This document shows positions 56,330 through 64,000 of a DNA stretch of 64,000 bases, piece after piece. The stretch covers positions 45,506-109,505 of the forward strand of contig JAFXPO010000042.1 in assembly GCA_017527825.1 (NCBI GenBank), in the 5' to 3' direction. Both the position numbers and the translations under genes were made by a program. Each line of letters starts with the position of its first letter. Position 1 is the first letter of the stretch. The notes under the pieces are model-generated. The model saw only the letters and a program-made list of their open reading frames with translations, searched no databases and was not told the DNA's origin. Source of the DNA: Oscillospiraceae bacterium. GTDB lineage: Bacteria > Bacillota > Clostridia > Oscillospirales > Oscillospiraceae.

Positions 56330-58171
56330 TTACGCGACGGTGGTGTACATGAAGTACTTGTAACCGAGCGGGTTGGAGAAGAAGCCGCTGACGCGGTTGG
56401 AGAGCATATAGATATCGGTGTAGAAATACAGAGGCACAATGCAGCCGGTGCTCATCAGCAGGTCCTCGGCGAGGTGCATCAGCTCGAAGCGAGTGTTCTC
56501 GTCAGCGCAGGACTTGATGGTGGCGATCAGCACATCGTAGGTCTCAGCCCAGGTGCCGTTCTCAACCTTGACGTCATAGCCGTAGGGCGTCAGATCCATG
56601 CTGTAGGCGGCAACGTCCTTGTGAGCGCCCTTGCCGAACTGCACGTCGTTGTTGCCGGAGGCAGTGGTCCACATGTCAAGGAAGCAGATGGGATCGTTGT
56701 AGTCCGCCAGCCAGCCATTGCGGGCGATGGAGTAATTGCCCTGCTTACGGGTGTTTAGGAAGGTCGCCCACTCCTGGTTGTCGAGGTTCATGTTCAGACC
56801 CACGCCCGCCATGGCGCTCTGCAGATACTCACCGATCGCCTTGTGAGCTTCGCTGGTGTTGTAGAGGTAGGTCAGCGTCGGGAAGTTGGTGAACTGCTGG
56901 GTCGCCTCGTCAAAGCTATAGTACTTCTTGAGGGTCTCGACCGCGGAGGTGTAATTGCTCTCGATGGCATCCACGGAAACGTCATAATAGCCCTCAAAGT
57001 CGCTGCTGTGACCGGCGGTCTGATAGAATTGAGAACCGTCGGGGTTGGTCATGCCCATCGCCACGAAGGAGGAAGCGGGCACCTGACCTGCCTGACCGAT
57101 CTCCTCGACGATATAGTTGCGGTCATACAGAAGGCCGATCGCCTGACGAATCTCCGCCCTGGCGTTCTCCGCCTCGACACCGGTGAGGCCGCTGCCCGCG
57201 GGGAGGATGTCCTCGTTGATGTTCCAGCAGACGTAGTAGGTGCCGATCTGGCCGGCAACCACGAACTCATCGGGATACTGGGTCTTGAGGTTGGCGATCT
57301 CGTTGGTGGGAACATCGTCGATCAGCAGCCAGCTGCCGTTCTGGAAGTTGGAGAGCATGTTGTTGGCGTCGTCGGAGAGATAGAACTCGATGGTATCCAT
57401 CGTGATCTCGTCGGCGTCAGCATAGTTCTCATTCTTCGTGAGGGTGATAACGCTGTTGTGGGACCAGTCGCTCATGGTGTAAGCGCCGTTGCAGACATAG
57501 GTGCTGGGATCGGTCGCCCACGCCTCATTGGCAACGACGTCCTCACGGACGGGGAAGTAGACGGGGAACGCCAGCAGCTCGTTCCAGTAGGAAACGGGAC
57601 CGTTGAGCGTGACTTCGAGAGTCTTCTCGTCCTTCGCCTCGACGGCGAGACGGGCAGCGGGGTCATCCTCGCTGTAGCCCTTGATGACGTCGAACATATA
57701 GCCGTAGTCCGCGCCGAACTCCACGTTGGAAGCACGCTGCCAGGCGTACTCGAAGTCGGCGGCGGTGACAGGCTGACCGTCAGACCATGCCATGCCGTCG
57801 CGCAGGGTATAGGTGTAGGTCACGGTGCCGTCGTCGTTGGCAACCGGCTCGACAAGCTCGGTGGCAGCGTCGGCAACGATATGGAACGCGCCGCTATCGT
57901 CCTGCGTCCATTTGGCGAGACCGGAGAACAGGTGGACAAGCATGGTGGCGCCGTCCACGGCGGAGTTGAGCGCCGGATCGAGCGTATCAGGCTCAGAGGC
58001 AATGCAAACCGCAATGCTGCTGGGACTGGCGGTCTCCGTCGGCGCGGGGGTGGTGCTCTGGGTGTTCTCGGTGCTGCTGCCATTGTCGGAGGACGCGGTG
58101 TCCTTGCCGCCGCAGGCTGCGAGAGAGAGCATCATTGCCAGAGCGAGGATCAGTGCAAGAGTCTTCTTCAT
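56330..58171 (-). CDS. oppA: Oligopeptide ABC transporter substrate-binding lipoprotein
   Basis: The 613-residue protein has a lipoprotein signal peptide with lipobox LAAC (Cys20), a Ser/Thr-rich spacer, and the SBP family 5 fold (ASEPDTLDPALNSAVDGATML, TYTYTLRDGMAWSDGQPVTAADFEYAWQR, EIRQAIGLLYDRNYIV, QEWATFLNTRKQGNYSIARNGWLADYNDP). Receptor for short peptides captured outside the cell. It is the last gene of oppB-oppC-oppD-oppF-oppA; a hairpin lies upstream of it. Confidence 0.93.
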   Translation of the reverse strand: MKKTLALILALAMMLSLAACGGKDTASSDNGSSTENTQSTTPAPTETASPSSIAVCIASEPDTLDPALNSAVDGATMLVHLFSGLAKWTQDDSGAFHIVADAATELVEPVANDDGTVTYTYTLRDGMAWSDGQPVTAADFEYAWQRASNVEFGADYGYMFDVIKGYSEDDPAARLAVEAKDEKTLEVTLNGPVSYWNELLAFPVYFPVREDVVANEAWATDPSTYVCNGAYTMSDWSHNSVITLTKNENYADADEITMDTIEFYLSDDANNMLSNFQNGSWLLIDDVPTNEIANLKTQYPDEFVVAGQIGTYYVCWNINEDILPAGSGLTGVEAENARAEIRQAIGLLYDRNYIVEEIGQAGQVPASSFVAMGMTNPDGSQFYQTAGHSSDFEGYYDVSVDAIESNYTSAVETLKKYYSFDEATQQFTNFPTLTYLYNTSEAHKAIGEYLQSAMAGVGLNMNLDNQEWATFLNTRKQGNYSIARNGWLADYNDPICFLDMWTTASGNNDVQFGKGAHKDVAAYSMDLTPYGYDVKVENGTWAETYDVLIATIKSCADENTRFELMHLAEDLLMSTGCIVPLYFYTDIYMLSNRVSGFFSNPLGYKYFMYTTVA

Positions 58172-58198
58172 TTTCTGGGATTCCTTTCAAGTAATATT

Positions 58199-58225
58199 TT
58201 CAAACTGTGCTTCCACAGATTTGAA
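58199..58225 (-). other. Intercistronic hairpin before oppA
   Basis: TTCAAACTGTG (58199-58209) pairs with CACAG(A)TTTGAA (58214-58225) with one bulge and a 4-base loop. No U-run follows. It could protect a separate oppA mRNA segment after processing, allowing more receptor than transporter. Confidence 0.5.
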
Positions 58226-58243
58226 GCAATTAGCGGCGCATGT

Positions 58244-59230
58244 TCAGTTGATCTCCGCCGTGCGATGGCAGGCGACGAAGTGCCCGGAGGAAACCTCTTT
58301 GAATTCCGGCATTGACGCCGCGCACGCCTCGGTCGCGTTCGGGCAGCGGGTACGGAACGGGCACCCGGAGGGCGCGTTGAGCGGGCTGGGAATATCGCCG
58401 GAGAGCACGATGCGCCGGTTGGCGCGGGCGATCTTCGGGTCAGGCTGCGGCACCGCGGACATCAGCGACTTGGTGTAGGGATGCAGCGGGTGATCGTAAA
58501 TCTCCGCCGCATCCGCCAGCTCCACCATCTTGCCGAGGTACATGACCGCGATGCGGTTGCTGATGTGGCGCACGACCAGAATGTCATGCGCGATGAACAG
58601 ATAGGTCAACCCCATCTGCTCTTGCAGCTCGCCGAACATATTGATGACCTGCGCCTGAATGGACACATCCAGCGCGGACACCGGCTCGTCGCAGACGATG
58701 AACTCCGGGTCGAGTGCCAGCGCGCGGGCAATGCCAATGCACTGGCGTTGACCGCCGGAAAACTCGTGGGCATAGCGGGCGGCGTGCTCGCTGTTGAGAC
58801 CCACACGGTTCATCAGCTCCAGAATACGCTCGTGACGTTCCTGCTTGTTGGCGTACATTCTGTGTACGTCCAGCGGCTCGCCGATGATATCGGAGACCGT
58901 CATGCGGGGGTTGAGCGAGGAGTAGGGGTCCTGAAAAACCATCGTCGCCTTTTTGCGGTACTCGTTGATGTCCGCCTTGGACACAACAGGCTTGCCGTTG
59001 AAGAGAATCTCGCCGCCTGTGGGCTTATAGAGGTACAGCAGCGTGCGTCCGACGGTGGTCTTGCCGCAGCCGGACTCGCCCACAAGCCCCAGTGTCTCAC
59101 CTTTTCGGATGGCGAAGGACACATCGTCCACCGCCTTGAGCGGCTTGGTCTTGAGCATGCCAACGTTGATGGGGAAATACTCCTTGAGGTGCCTGATCTC
59201 CACCAGCGGTGTATTGCCGGTTCCGGTCAT
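58244..59230 (-). CDS. oppF: Oligopeptide ABC transporter ATPase OppF
   Basis: The 328-residue ATPase has Walker [22 protein letters not shown], signature FSGGQRQ, Walker [13 protein letters not shown] and the OppF/DppF C-terminal oligopeptide domain ([30 protein letters not shown] with a cysteine cluster typical of the family). It overlaps oppD by four bases. Confidence 0.94.
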   Translation of the reverse strand: MTGTGNTPLVEIRHLKEYFPINVGMLKTKPLKAVDDVSFAIRKGETLGLVGESGCGKTTVGRTLLYLYKPTGGEILFNGKPVVSKADINEYRKKATMVFQDPYSSLNPRMTVSDIIGEPLDVHRMYANKQERHERILELMNRVGLNSEHAARYAHEFSGGQRQCIGIARALALDPEFIVCDEPVSALDVSIQAQVINMFGELQEQMGLTYLFIAHDILVVRHISNRIAVMYLGKMVELADAAEIYDHPLHPYTKSLMSAVPQPDPKIARANRRIVLSGDIPSPLNAPSGCPFRTRCPNATEACAASMPEFKEVSSGHFVACHRTAEIN

Positions 59231-60240
59231 TTCGCCTCACCGCCTTTCTCAGTCTCAATACTGCCGTTTTCCACGCCCGCCTTGACGTTCATCCAGCACG
59301 CGGCCTGATGCTTGTCGTTGATCTGCATGCGCGCACAGCGCTGCGTGAGGCAAATCTTCATCGCGTTGTCGCAGCGGGGCGCAAACGGGCAGCCCTTGGG
59401 CATATTCAGCAGGTCGATGGGCGTGCCGGTGATGGGCTTGAGCCGCGTACCGGCGGTATCCGCCGTGGGGATCGAGCGCAGCAGACCCTTCGTGTATTCA
59501 TGGTGCGGATTGTAGAAAATCTCGTCCGCCGTGCCCTGCTCGCAGATGGAACCGGCGTACATGACTATGACCTCATCGCACATCTGCGCTACGACGCCGA
59601 GGTCGTGGGTAATCATGATGATCGCCATACCCAGCTCTTCCTGCAAGGACTTCATCAGTTCCAGAATCTGCGCCTGGATCGTCACATCCAGCGCTGTGGT
59701 CGGCTCATCGGCAATCAGGATATCCGGCTCACACGCCAGCGCCATGGCGATCATGATGCGCTGACGCATACCGCCGGAGTGCTCAAAGGGATACTGCTTC
59801 ATGCGCTTTTCCGGCTCATTGATGTTGACGAGCCGCAGCATCTCCACCGCACGGTCATACGCCTGCTGACGGTTGCGGTCGGTGTGAAGCAATATCGCCT
59901 CCATCAGCTGGTGTCCGATGGTGTAGGTCGGGTTGAGAGAGGTCATGGGGTCCTGAAAAATGATGGAAACCTTATTGCCGCGGACGGTCTTCATGGTCTT
60001 CTCGCCCGCGTCAACCAGTTCCTGCCCGTCCAGCTTGATGGAGCCGGAGACGATCTTGCCGGTACCGGCGAGAATCTGCATGATCGAATACGCCGTAACC
60101 GATTTGCCGGAGCCGGACTCTCCCACGATGCCCAGCACCTTGCCGCGGTCGAGGTTGAAGGACACGCCGTTGACGGCGCGGACCTCGCCCGCCGGCGTGA
60201 AGAACGAGGTATGGAGATCGTTGACTTCAAGTAATGACAT
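59227..60240 (-). CDS. oppD: Oligopeptide ABC transporter ATPase OppD
   Basis: 337 residues with Walker [22 protein letters not shown], signature HSGGMRQR, Walker [13 protein letters not shown], and C-terminal [19 protein letters not shown]. Pairs with OppF to power the importer. Confidence 0.94.
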   Translation of the reverse strand: MSLLEVNDLHTSFFTPAGEVRAVNGVSFNLDRGKVLGIVGESGSGKSVTAYSIMQILAGTGKIVSGSIKLDGQELVDAGEKTMKTVRGNKVSIIFQDPMTSLNPTYTIGHQLMEAILLHTDRNRQQAYDRAVEMLRLVNINEPEKRMKQYPFEHSGGMRQRIMIAMALACEPDILIADEPTTALDVTIQAQILELMKSLQEELGMAIIMITHDLGVVAQMCDEVIVMYAGSICEQGTADEIFYNPHHEYTKGLLRSIPTADTAGTRLKPITGTPIDLLNMPKGCPFAPRCDNAMKICLTQRCARMQINDKHQAACWMNVKAGVENGSIETEKGGEAK

Positions 60241-60256
60241 GGTATCCGCTCCTTTC

Positions 60257-61318
60257 TCAGGTTCTCAGCTTGGGGTCAAAGGCGTCGCGCAGCCCGTCGC
60301 CAAACAGATTCAGCGACAGCACGATCAGCGAGATAACCACAGCCGGGATGACCAGTCGGTACGGATACGAGGAGATGCCGTTGAGCGCGTCGGACGCAAG
60401 CGAGCCAAGCGAGGGCATCGGCGCGTTGACGCCAAGACCGAGGAAAGAGAGAAAACTCTCCGTGAAGATCGCGTTCGGGATTTGCAGCGCCGTGGAGATG
60501 ATGACCACGCTGATGCAGTTGGGAAGCAGGTGCTTGCGGATGATCCAGCCGCCCCGTGCGCCCGCAGCCTGCGCCGCGAGGACGTATTCCTGCTCGCGCA
60601 GCGACAAAATCTGACCGCGGATCAGGCGGGACATGCTGACCCAGTACAGCACACCGAAAACGATGAACAGGCTGATGATGTTGCTGCCGATCTTCTCCAG
60701 CGCCGTGCCCTCAATGATCGGTGTCAGCGTAAGCTTCAGCACGCTCGCCAGCAAAATGACCATCAGCATATCCGGCAGCGAGTATATGATATCGACGATG
60801 CGCATGATGATCAAATCCACTTTTCCGCCGCAGTAGCCCGCGATCGACCCCAGCGTCATGCCGATCACCAAAACGATAATACTGGCGAAAAAGCCCACCG
60901 CAAGGGAGATGCGCGTGCCGTACACCACGCGGATGAAATAGTCGCGTCCCTGCGCGTCGGTGCCGAAGATATGGGGAAAGACCGTCTCTCCGGCGTCGAG
61001 CTTCTTCTGCTCGGTGCGGCCGTACTCAAAGGGATGCAGATTGTTATAGGAAGCGTCCACAGGCTTGCCCGGAGCAACGCCCAGCATGTTGTCGTAGGAA
61101 TACGGCCAGACCATCGGCACGATGATCGACGCCAGCGTGATGGCGATGATCACAATAAAGCTGACCGTCGCCACATGGTTTTTGAGCAGGCGCTTGATAC
61201 CGTCCTTAAAAAACGTCGAGGACGGGCGCATCTGCACCATGTATTCCTTTTCTTCCTCGGTGGCGGGAAGAAAATCATCCATATTGACGTGCATCGTGAG
61301 TTTCGTATCCATTTTCAT
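60257..61318 (-). CDS. oppC: Oligopeptide ABC transporter permease OppC
   Basis: 353-residue membrane protein with a long cytoplasmic N-terminus, six helices and a permease loop with EYVLAAQAAGARGGWIIRKHLLPN. The extracytoplasmic segment after the first helix (YSYDNMLGVAPGKPVD and HIFGTDAQGRDYF) is the OppC/DppC signature. Confidence 0.94.
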   Translation of the reverse strand: MKMDTKLTMHVNMDDFLPATEEEKEYMVQMRPSSTFFKDGIKRLLKNHVATVSFIVIIAITLASIIVPMVWPYSYDNMLGVAPGKPVDASYNNLHPFEYGRTEQKKLDAGETVFPHIFGTDAQGRDYFIRVVYGTRISLAVGFFASIIVLVIGMTLGSIAGYCGGKVDLIIMRIVDIIYSLPDMLMVILLASVLKLTLTPIIEGTALEKIGSNIISLFIVFGVLYWVSMSRLIRGQILSLREQEYVLAAQAAGARGGWIIRKHLLPNCISVVIISTALQIPNAIFTESFLSFLGLGVNAPMPSLGSLASDALNGISSYPYRLVIPAVVISLIVLSLNLFGDGLRDAFDPKLRT

Positions 61319-61327
61319 CCGCCTCCC

Positions 61328-62257
61328 TTATTCCAGATTGATCCGCGGATCGACGACCTTGTAGAGAATGTCGCTGACCAGATTCATAATGACAATCAGG
61401 CATGCCAGCACGATCGTCGTGCCCATGATCATCGGGTAGTCGCGGTTGGTGATGCTGCTGACAAAGGCGCGACCGATGCCCGGCACGGCAAAAATCTGCT
61501 CCACCACCAGAGAACCGGTGACGATGTACGCAAGCATGGGTCCAAAGTAAGTGATGACCGGGATCAGCGAGTTTTTCAGCGCGTGACCGAAGATGATCTT
61601 CACCGGAGAAACGCCCTTTGCCTTGGCGGTGCGGATGTAGTCCTGCCCCAGCACGTCCAGCATGGACGAGCGGGTAAGACGCGTGATGTACGCCATCGGG
61701 TACAGTGCCAGCGTAACGATTGGGAGAACAAGCCCCTTCGCCGTGGTGCCGTTGGCGGGCAGGATGCCCAGCTTGATGGAGAAAAACACCAGCAGCAGAG
61801 AACCGATGATAAACGACGGCATCGATACAAACGCGGTGGTCACGACCATGATGACCTTATCCACAAGCTTGTTGCGCCGCAGCGCCGCAACGGCGCCCAG
61901 CACAACGCCGACAATCAACGCGAGGAACGCAGCGACGACGCCCAGCCTGGCGGAGGTTTTCATACCGTCGCCGATAATATCAATCACCATGCGGCCGCGC
62001 TGCTTGAGCGACGGACCGAAGTCAAACTTCGTAATAATATCTTTGAGATAGGTGAAATATTGCTCCATCAGCGGCTTGTCCAGACCGTACTTCGCCTCCA
62101 GCGCCGCCTGCGCCGCAGCAGTGATTGCCTTTTCGCCCATGAACGGACCTCCCGGAACGGCGCGCATGACGAAAAATGTGATCGTGATGACGACCCAGAC
62201 GGTCAAAACCGCCAGAAGAATGCGCTTAAAAATGTAAAAAAGCGTCTTGGAATTCAT
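61328..62257 (-). CDS. oppB: Oligopeptide ABC transporter permease OppB
   Basis: From ATG 62257 (SD AGAGGTGGG) the 309-residue permease has six helices, the first-loop signature RAVPGGPFMGEKAITAA, and the EAA loop QDYIRTAKAKGVSPVKIIFGHALKNSL. The frame is open 19 codons further upstream without an SD. First gene of the opp operon. Confidence 0.94.
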   Translation of the reverse strand: MNSKTLFYIFKRILLAVLTVWVVITITFFVMRAVPGGPFMGEKAITAAAQAALEAKYGLDKPLMEQYFTYLKDIITKFDFGPSLKQRGRMVIDIIGDGMKTSARLGVVAAFLALIVGVVLGAVAALRRNKLVDKVIMVVTTAFVSMPSFIIGSLLLVFFSIKLGILPANGTTAKGLVLPIVTLALYPMAYITRLTRSSMLDVLGQDYIRTAKAKGVSPVKIIFGHALKNSLIPVITYFGPMLAYIVTGSLVVEQIFAVPGIGRAFVSSITNRDYPMIMGTTIVLACLIVIMNLVSDILYKVVDPRINLE

Positions 62258-62322
62258 AAAAAACCCACCTCTTATCAGCGTGCAGACCAGATTCATAATT
62301 TGAATAGCCCACATAAAAAAAT

Positions 62323-62351
62323 ATTATAACGCATATCTTCCCATTTTTCAA
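62323..62351 (-). promoter_or_regulatory. Promoter of the opp operon
   Basis: TTGAAA (62346-62351), 17-base spacer and TATAAT (62323-62328) on the minus strand; predicted start near 62316. Confidence 0.72.
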
Positions 62352-62461
62352 CCATTATTTTATAACATTATAGCATTATTCATCGGGTGCGTTTGCGAGG
62401 GGGTGGAAGTCCCCTCTCAATGAATTGGATCGACACGCGCCGCTAAGCGGCGCGGCATCAA
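62352..62461. other. Structured intergenic stretch with a group II intron-like 5' motif
   Basis: No gene. From 62387 the plus strand reads GTGCG, then a GAGGGG...CCCCTC hairpin (62397-62416) with the loop sequence GGTGGAAGT, which looks like the 5' end of bacterial group II introns. A small GCCGC/GCGGC hairpin follows (about 62440-62452). No reverse transcriptase or domain V is present, so at most a remnant. Confidence 0.3.
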
Positions 62462-62495
62462 ACAAAAAGCGGCAGGTCGAAACCTGTCGCTTTTG
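62462..62495 (-). terminator. Intrinsic terminator of the ferritin-like/ProX unit
   Basis: AAAAGCGACAGGT with ACCTGCCGCTTTT (one mismatch), loop TTCG, then TGTTTG on the minus strand. It lies 124 bases after the ProX-like stop; no gene is visible in between. Confidence 0.7.
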
Positions 62496-62618
62496 TCTGT
62501 ACCAACCGGTCAAAACTACTATTTTTGCTACAAGCCCGCGCTATGCGGCTTTCGCCGTTCCCGAACGATAAAAAGCGCGGTCGCTGGTAGGTGGCGCTCA
62601 AACGGCATCCGGCGTACA

Positions 62619-63167
62619 TTACGCCTCTGTAGGCAAGTCAACGATGATCGGCGTATGCCCGACAGCGTCCACATAGCGGAGCAAGTCATCACGCTTGAGC
62701 CGGAGCGTGGACGTGGAGAAGCCAGGATGCCCGCTGATGGTCTCCTCTTGTAGAAGATCGTGGTCAATGACCAGCTTCACGCGATGCGCTGTGTCGAACA
62801 GCAGCTCTAGCGCGGAGGCAGAGCCGGGGATCGTATGGAGAAGCTCCGCCATGTGCTCCGCGGAGGCGAAGGACAGGCGGGAGCAGCCGAGTTGCGCGGA
62901 GAGGTACTTCGTCTTGAACGGCTTCTCTCCGGGCATCATCAGCAGATAGAACTCGGTCTCCTGACGGTTGCAGAGAAACAGATTCTTGCAGATCTTCCCG
63001 CCGAGGTAGGATTCGATCAGGCGGCAGTCCTCCATGGTGTCCGCGTGCTCATGATCGACGCGGAGGAATGGGATGCCGAGCGCGTCCAGCATGTCATAGA
63101 TGGCGTCCTCCTGCTCACTGCGCGGTTCGGACGGGCGCGCAGTATACTGCGTGGGATCAATGGTCAT
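62619..63167 (-). CDS. ProX/YbaK-type aminoacyl-tRNA deacylase
   Basis: The 182-residue protein has the ProX pattern: LDALGIPFLRVDHEHADTMEDC, GGKICKNLFLCNRQETEFYLLMMPGEKPF (the Lys of KNLF is the conserved functional residue), SRLSFASAEHMAELL, and PGSASALELLFDTAHRVKLVID. Free-standing ProX enzymes clear alanine mischarged on tRNA-Pro. ATG 63167 overlaps the stop of the ferritin-like gene (ATGA), with GGAGG about 11 bases upstream. Confidence 0.88.
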   Translation of the reverse strand: MTIDPTQYTARPSEPRSEQEDAIYDMLDALGIPFLRVDHEHADTMEDCRLIESYLGGKICKNLFLCNRQETEFYLLMMPGEKPFKTKYLSAQLGCSRLSFASAEHMAELLHTIPGSASALELLFDTAHRVKLVIDHDLLQEETISGHPGFSTSTLRLKRDDLLRYVDAVGHTPIIVDLPTEA

Positions 63168-63661
63168 CTTCTGCTGTGCCTCCGATGGGATAAGGTGAAA
63201 TAGACACATCCGGCAAGAGCAAGCAGGCCCGTTGTCAGGATGATCGCGCGGACGATCCGCTTCTTAACAGGCACATGCCGCGCAAGCAGCGCCTTGACGG
63301 TGTCGCCGTGCCGCTGCTCGTCCGCCCGGATGCTCTCCACCTCCGGGAACGCGGGGATCAGGTGCTCGTAGACGCGGGCGGCGTCGTACTCGCCCTTGGC
63401 GATCAGCCGATAGGTGATTTTTCTGCCCAATACGCGGTAAAGGAACGGCAGCAGAACGGCTTTTGTCCTGCGCGGTTTCACAATCTGCTCCGTATAGCGG
63501 AAGAATACGGAACCGTGGCGTCCCTCCTCCGCCGCGAGCTTACGGAACGTTTCGGCGTCCGCGGGATCGGTCACTGTGTCCGCCAATGCGTTGTACATGA
63601 GAACGGCGTCGAGTTCGCCTTGCTGGGCTCTGCGGAGATTCTTTAGCTGTTTCCTCGTCAT
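63164..63661 (-). CDS. Membrane-tethered ferritin-like (rubrerythrin/VIT1-type) protein
   Basis: The 165-residue protein has a four-helix ferritin-like domain with two candidate iron sites: QQGELDAVLMYN (Glu), AAEEGRHGSVF (ExxxH type), GEYDAARVYEHL (Glu) and RADEQRHGDTV (ExxH). A single C-terminal hydrophobic helix (about 136-157) and a basic tail HRRHSRR follow. This resembles the erythrin-VIT1 N-terminal domain without the VIT1 channel. Iron or peroxide handling at the membrane is a reasonable inference. Start follows GGGAGGAAACAG. Confidence 0.75.
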   Translation of the reverse strand: MTRKQLKNLRRAQQGELDAVLMYNALADTVTDPADAETFRKLAAEEGRHGSVFFRYTEQIVKPRRTKAVLLPFLYRVLGRKITYRLIAKGEYDAARVYEHLIPAFPEVESIRADEQRHGDTVKALLARHVPVKKRIVRAIILTTGLLALAGCVYFTLSHRRHSRR

Positions 63662-63776
63662 AATCTGTTTCCTCCCAACCTGCTCAATTGAATCGCTTAC
63701 AGTGTCAGAATATCAGATGAAGCCGGCGAATGCAATGTTCCTTTTTCTTGATGCGGTTCCTAATCTTCGTCTATAC

Positions 63777-64000
63777 TGGTCTCCCTGTCAAGACCACAAG
63801 CGAAAAAATTATCGTGAACATTGGCGTGCTGAGTTAGAGCGACTACGCCCCTCACGCTGCACCGGTCGTCGAGAAGCAAGCCCTGTAAACCTCATCCGGC
63901 GTGGCGTAGTCCAGCGCTTCATGCGGTCTGAGCGAGTTGTAGTCGTCAATGTAGCCGCGGATCGCCGCGCGCAGCTCCCTTGGGCTGCGGTATTCGTTGA
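63777..64000 (-). mobile_element. End of an IS3-family insertion sequence, cut by the window edge
   Basis: The transposase C-terminus (63852 onward) lies inside. The likely left terminus is near 63777, where TGGTCTCCCTGTCAAGACC has the TG start and GC content expected of an IS3-type terminal repeat; the other end is outside the window so neither the repeat nor the target duplication can be confirmed. Confidence 0.6.
63852..64000 (-). CDS. IS3-family transposase (OrfB integrase core), C-terminal fragment
   Basis: The visible 49 codons read ELRAAIRGYIDDYNSLRPHE and ALDYATPDEVYR, then a short tail and TGA. YN..RPH..L.Y.TP is the conserved C-terminal signature of IS3/IS150-type integrase cores. 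The N-terminal part, including most of the DDE residues, is beyond the right edge. Confidence 0.85.
   Translation of the reverse strand, partial: NEYRSPRELRAAIRGYIDDYNSLRPHEALDYATPDEVYRACFSTTGAA

Overview
The window reads as a chromosomal segment of a GC-rich, endospore-forming Clostridia bacterium, most likely of the Oscillospiraceae/Ruminococcaceae type. Evidence: sporulation genes (YunB, SpoIIM, a SpoIID-domain protein, a SigH-type sigma factor), a CD1247-family protein next to efp, tgt-yajC-TIGR04086 order, S-layer homology (SLH) proteins, an oligopeptide importer with a lipoprotein receptor, and strong SD sequences with TTG and GTG starts. No phage, plasmid or CRISPR locus is visible. 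The only clear mobile DNA is the end of an IS3-type element cut by the right edge.

Layout. 1-2.7 kb (-): surface polysaccharide genes and a small exported acidic protein. 2.8-7.8 kb (-): tRNA-Ala, then murD-yunB-ligA-alkD. 7.9-8.3 kb (+): RNase P RNA, fired from a promoter back-to-back with that of murD. 8.3-11.4 kb (-): two SLH proteins. 11.4-14.4 kb (-): yebC; DUF1858-trmK-nif3; a zinc-ribbon protein. 14.4-18.6 kb (-): SigH-like factor, ruvC-ruvA-orf-ruvB, xerD. 18.6-24.6 kb (-): spoIIM, TIGR04086, yajC, tgt, queA, spoIID-like. 24.7 kb (+): dapA. 25.6-31.1 kb (-): lepB-rbgA-rnhB-yraN-aroK-aminotransferase-PPOX, then yceD-rpmF.

31.2-41.6 kb switches to the plus strand: rluA-type synthase; a polyamine regulator/transport operon (PuuR-like, PotA, PotB, fused PotC-PotD); thioesterase, radical SAM protein and a large double-muramidase SLH protein; a LysR regulator. 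41.6-56.2 kb (-): MFS transporter, CD1247, efp, yqeG, rpsU, and a long operon smc-ftsY-rdgB-yhbY-nadD/yqeK-LCP-rsfS-leuS. 56.3-62.3 kb (-): oppBCDF-A. 62.6-64 kb (-): a ProX-like deacylase and a membrane-tethered ferritin-like protein, then the IS3 end.

Most of this is conserved housekeeping sequence. The parts that stand out are a PotA ATPase with two tandem ~84-residue Ig-like-looking repeats inserted in its C-terminal domain, beside a PotC-PotD fusion; a secreted protein joining a GH24-like domain with altered catalytic residues, SLH repeats and a GH25 muramidase; palindromes at the start of the polyamine operon; a sigma factor gene whose promoter predicts a near-leaderless mRNA; and an NadD-YqeK fusion. 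Assignments come from motif reading only; no database search was run.
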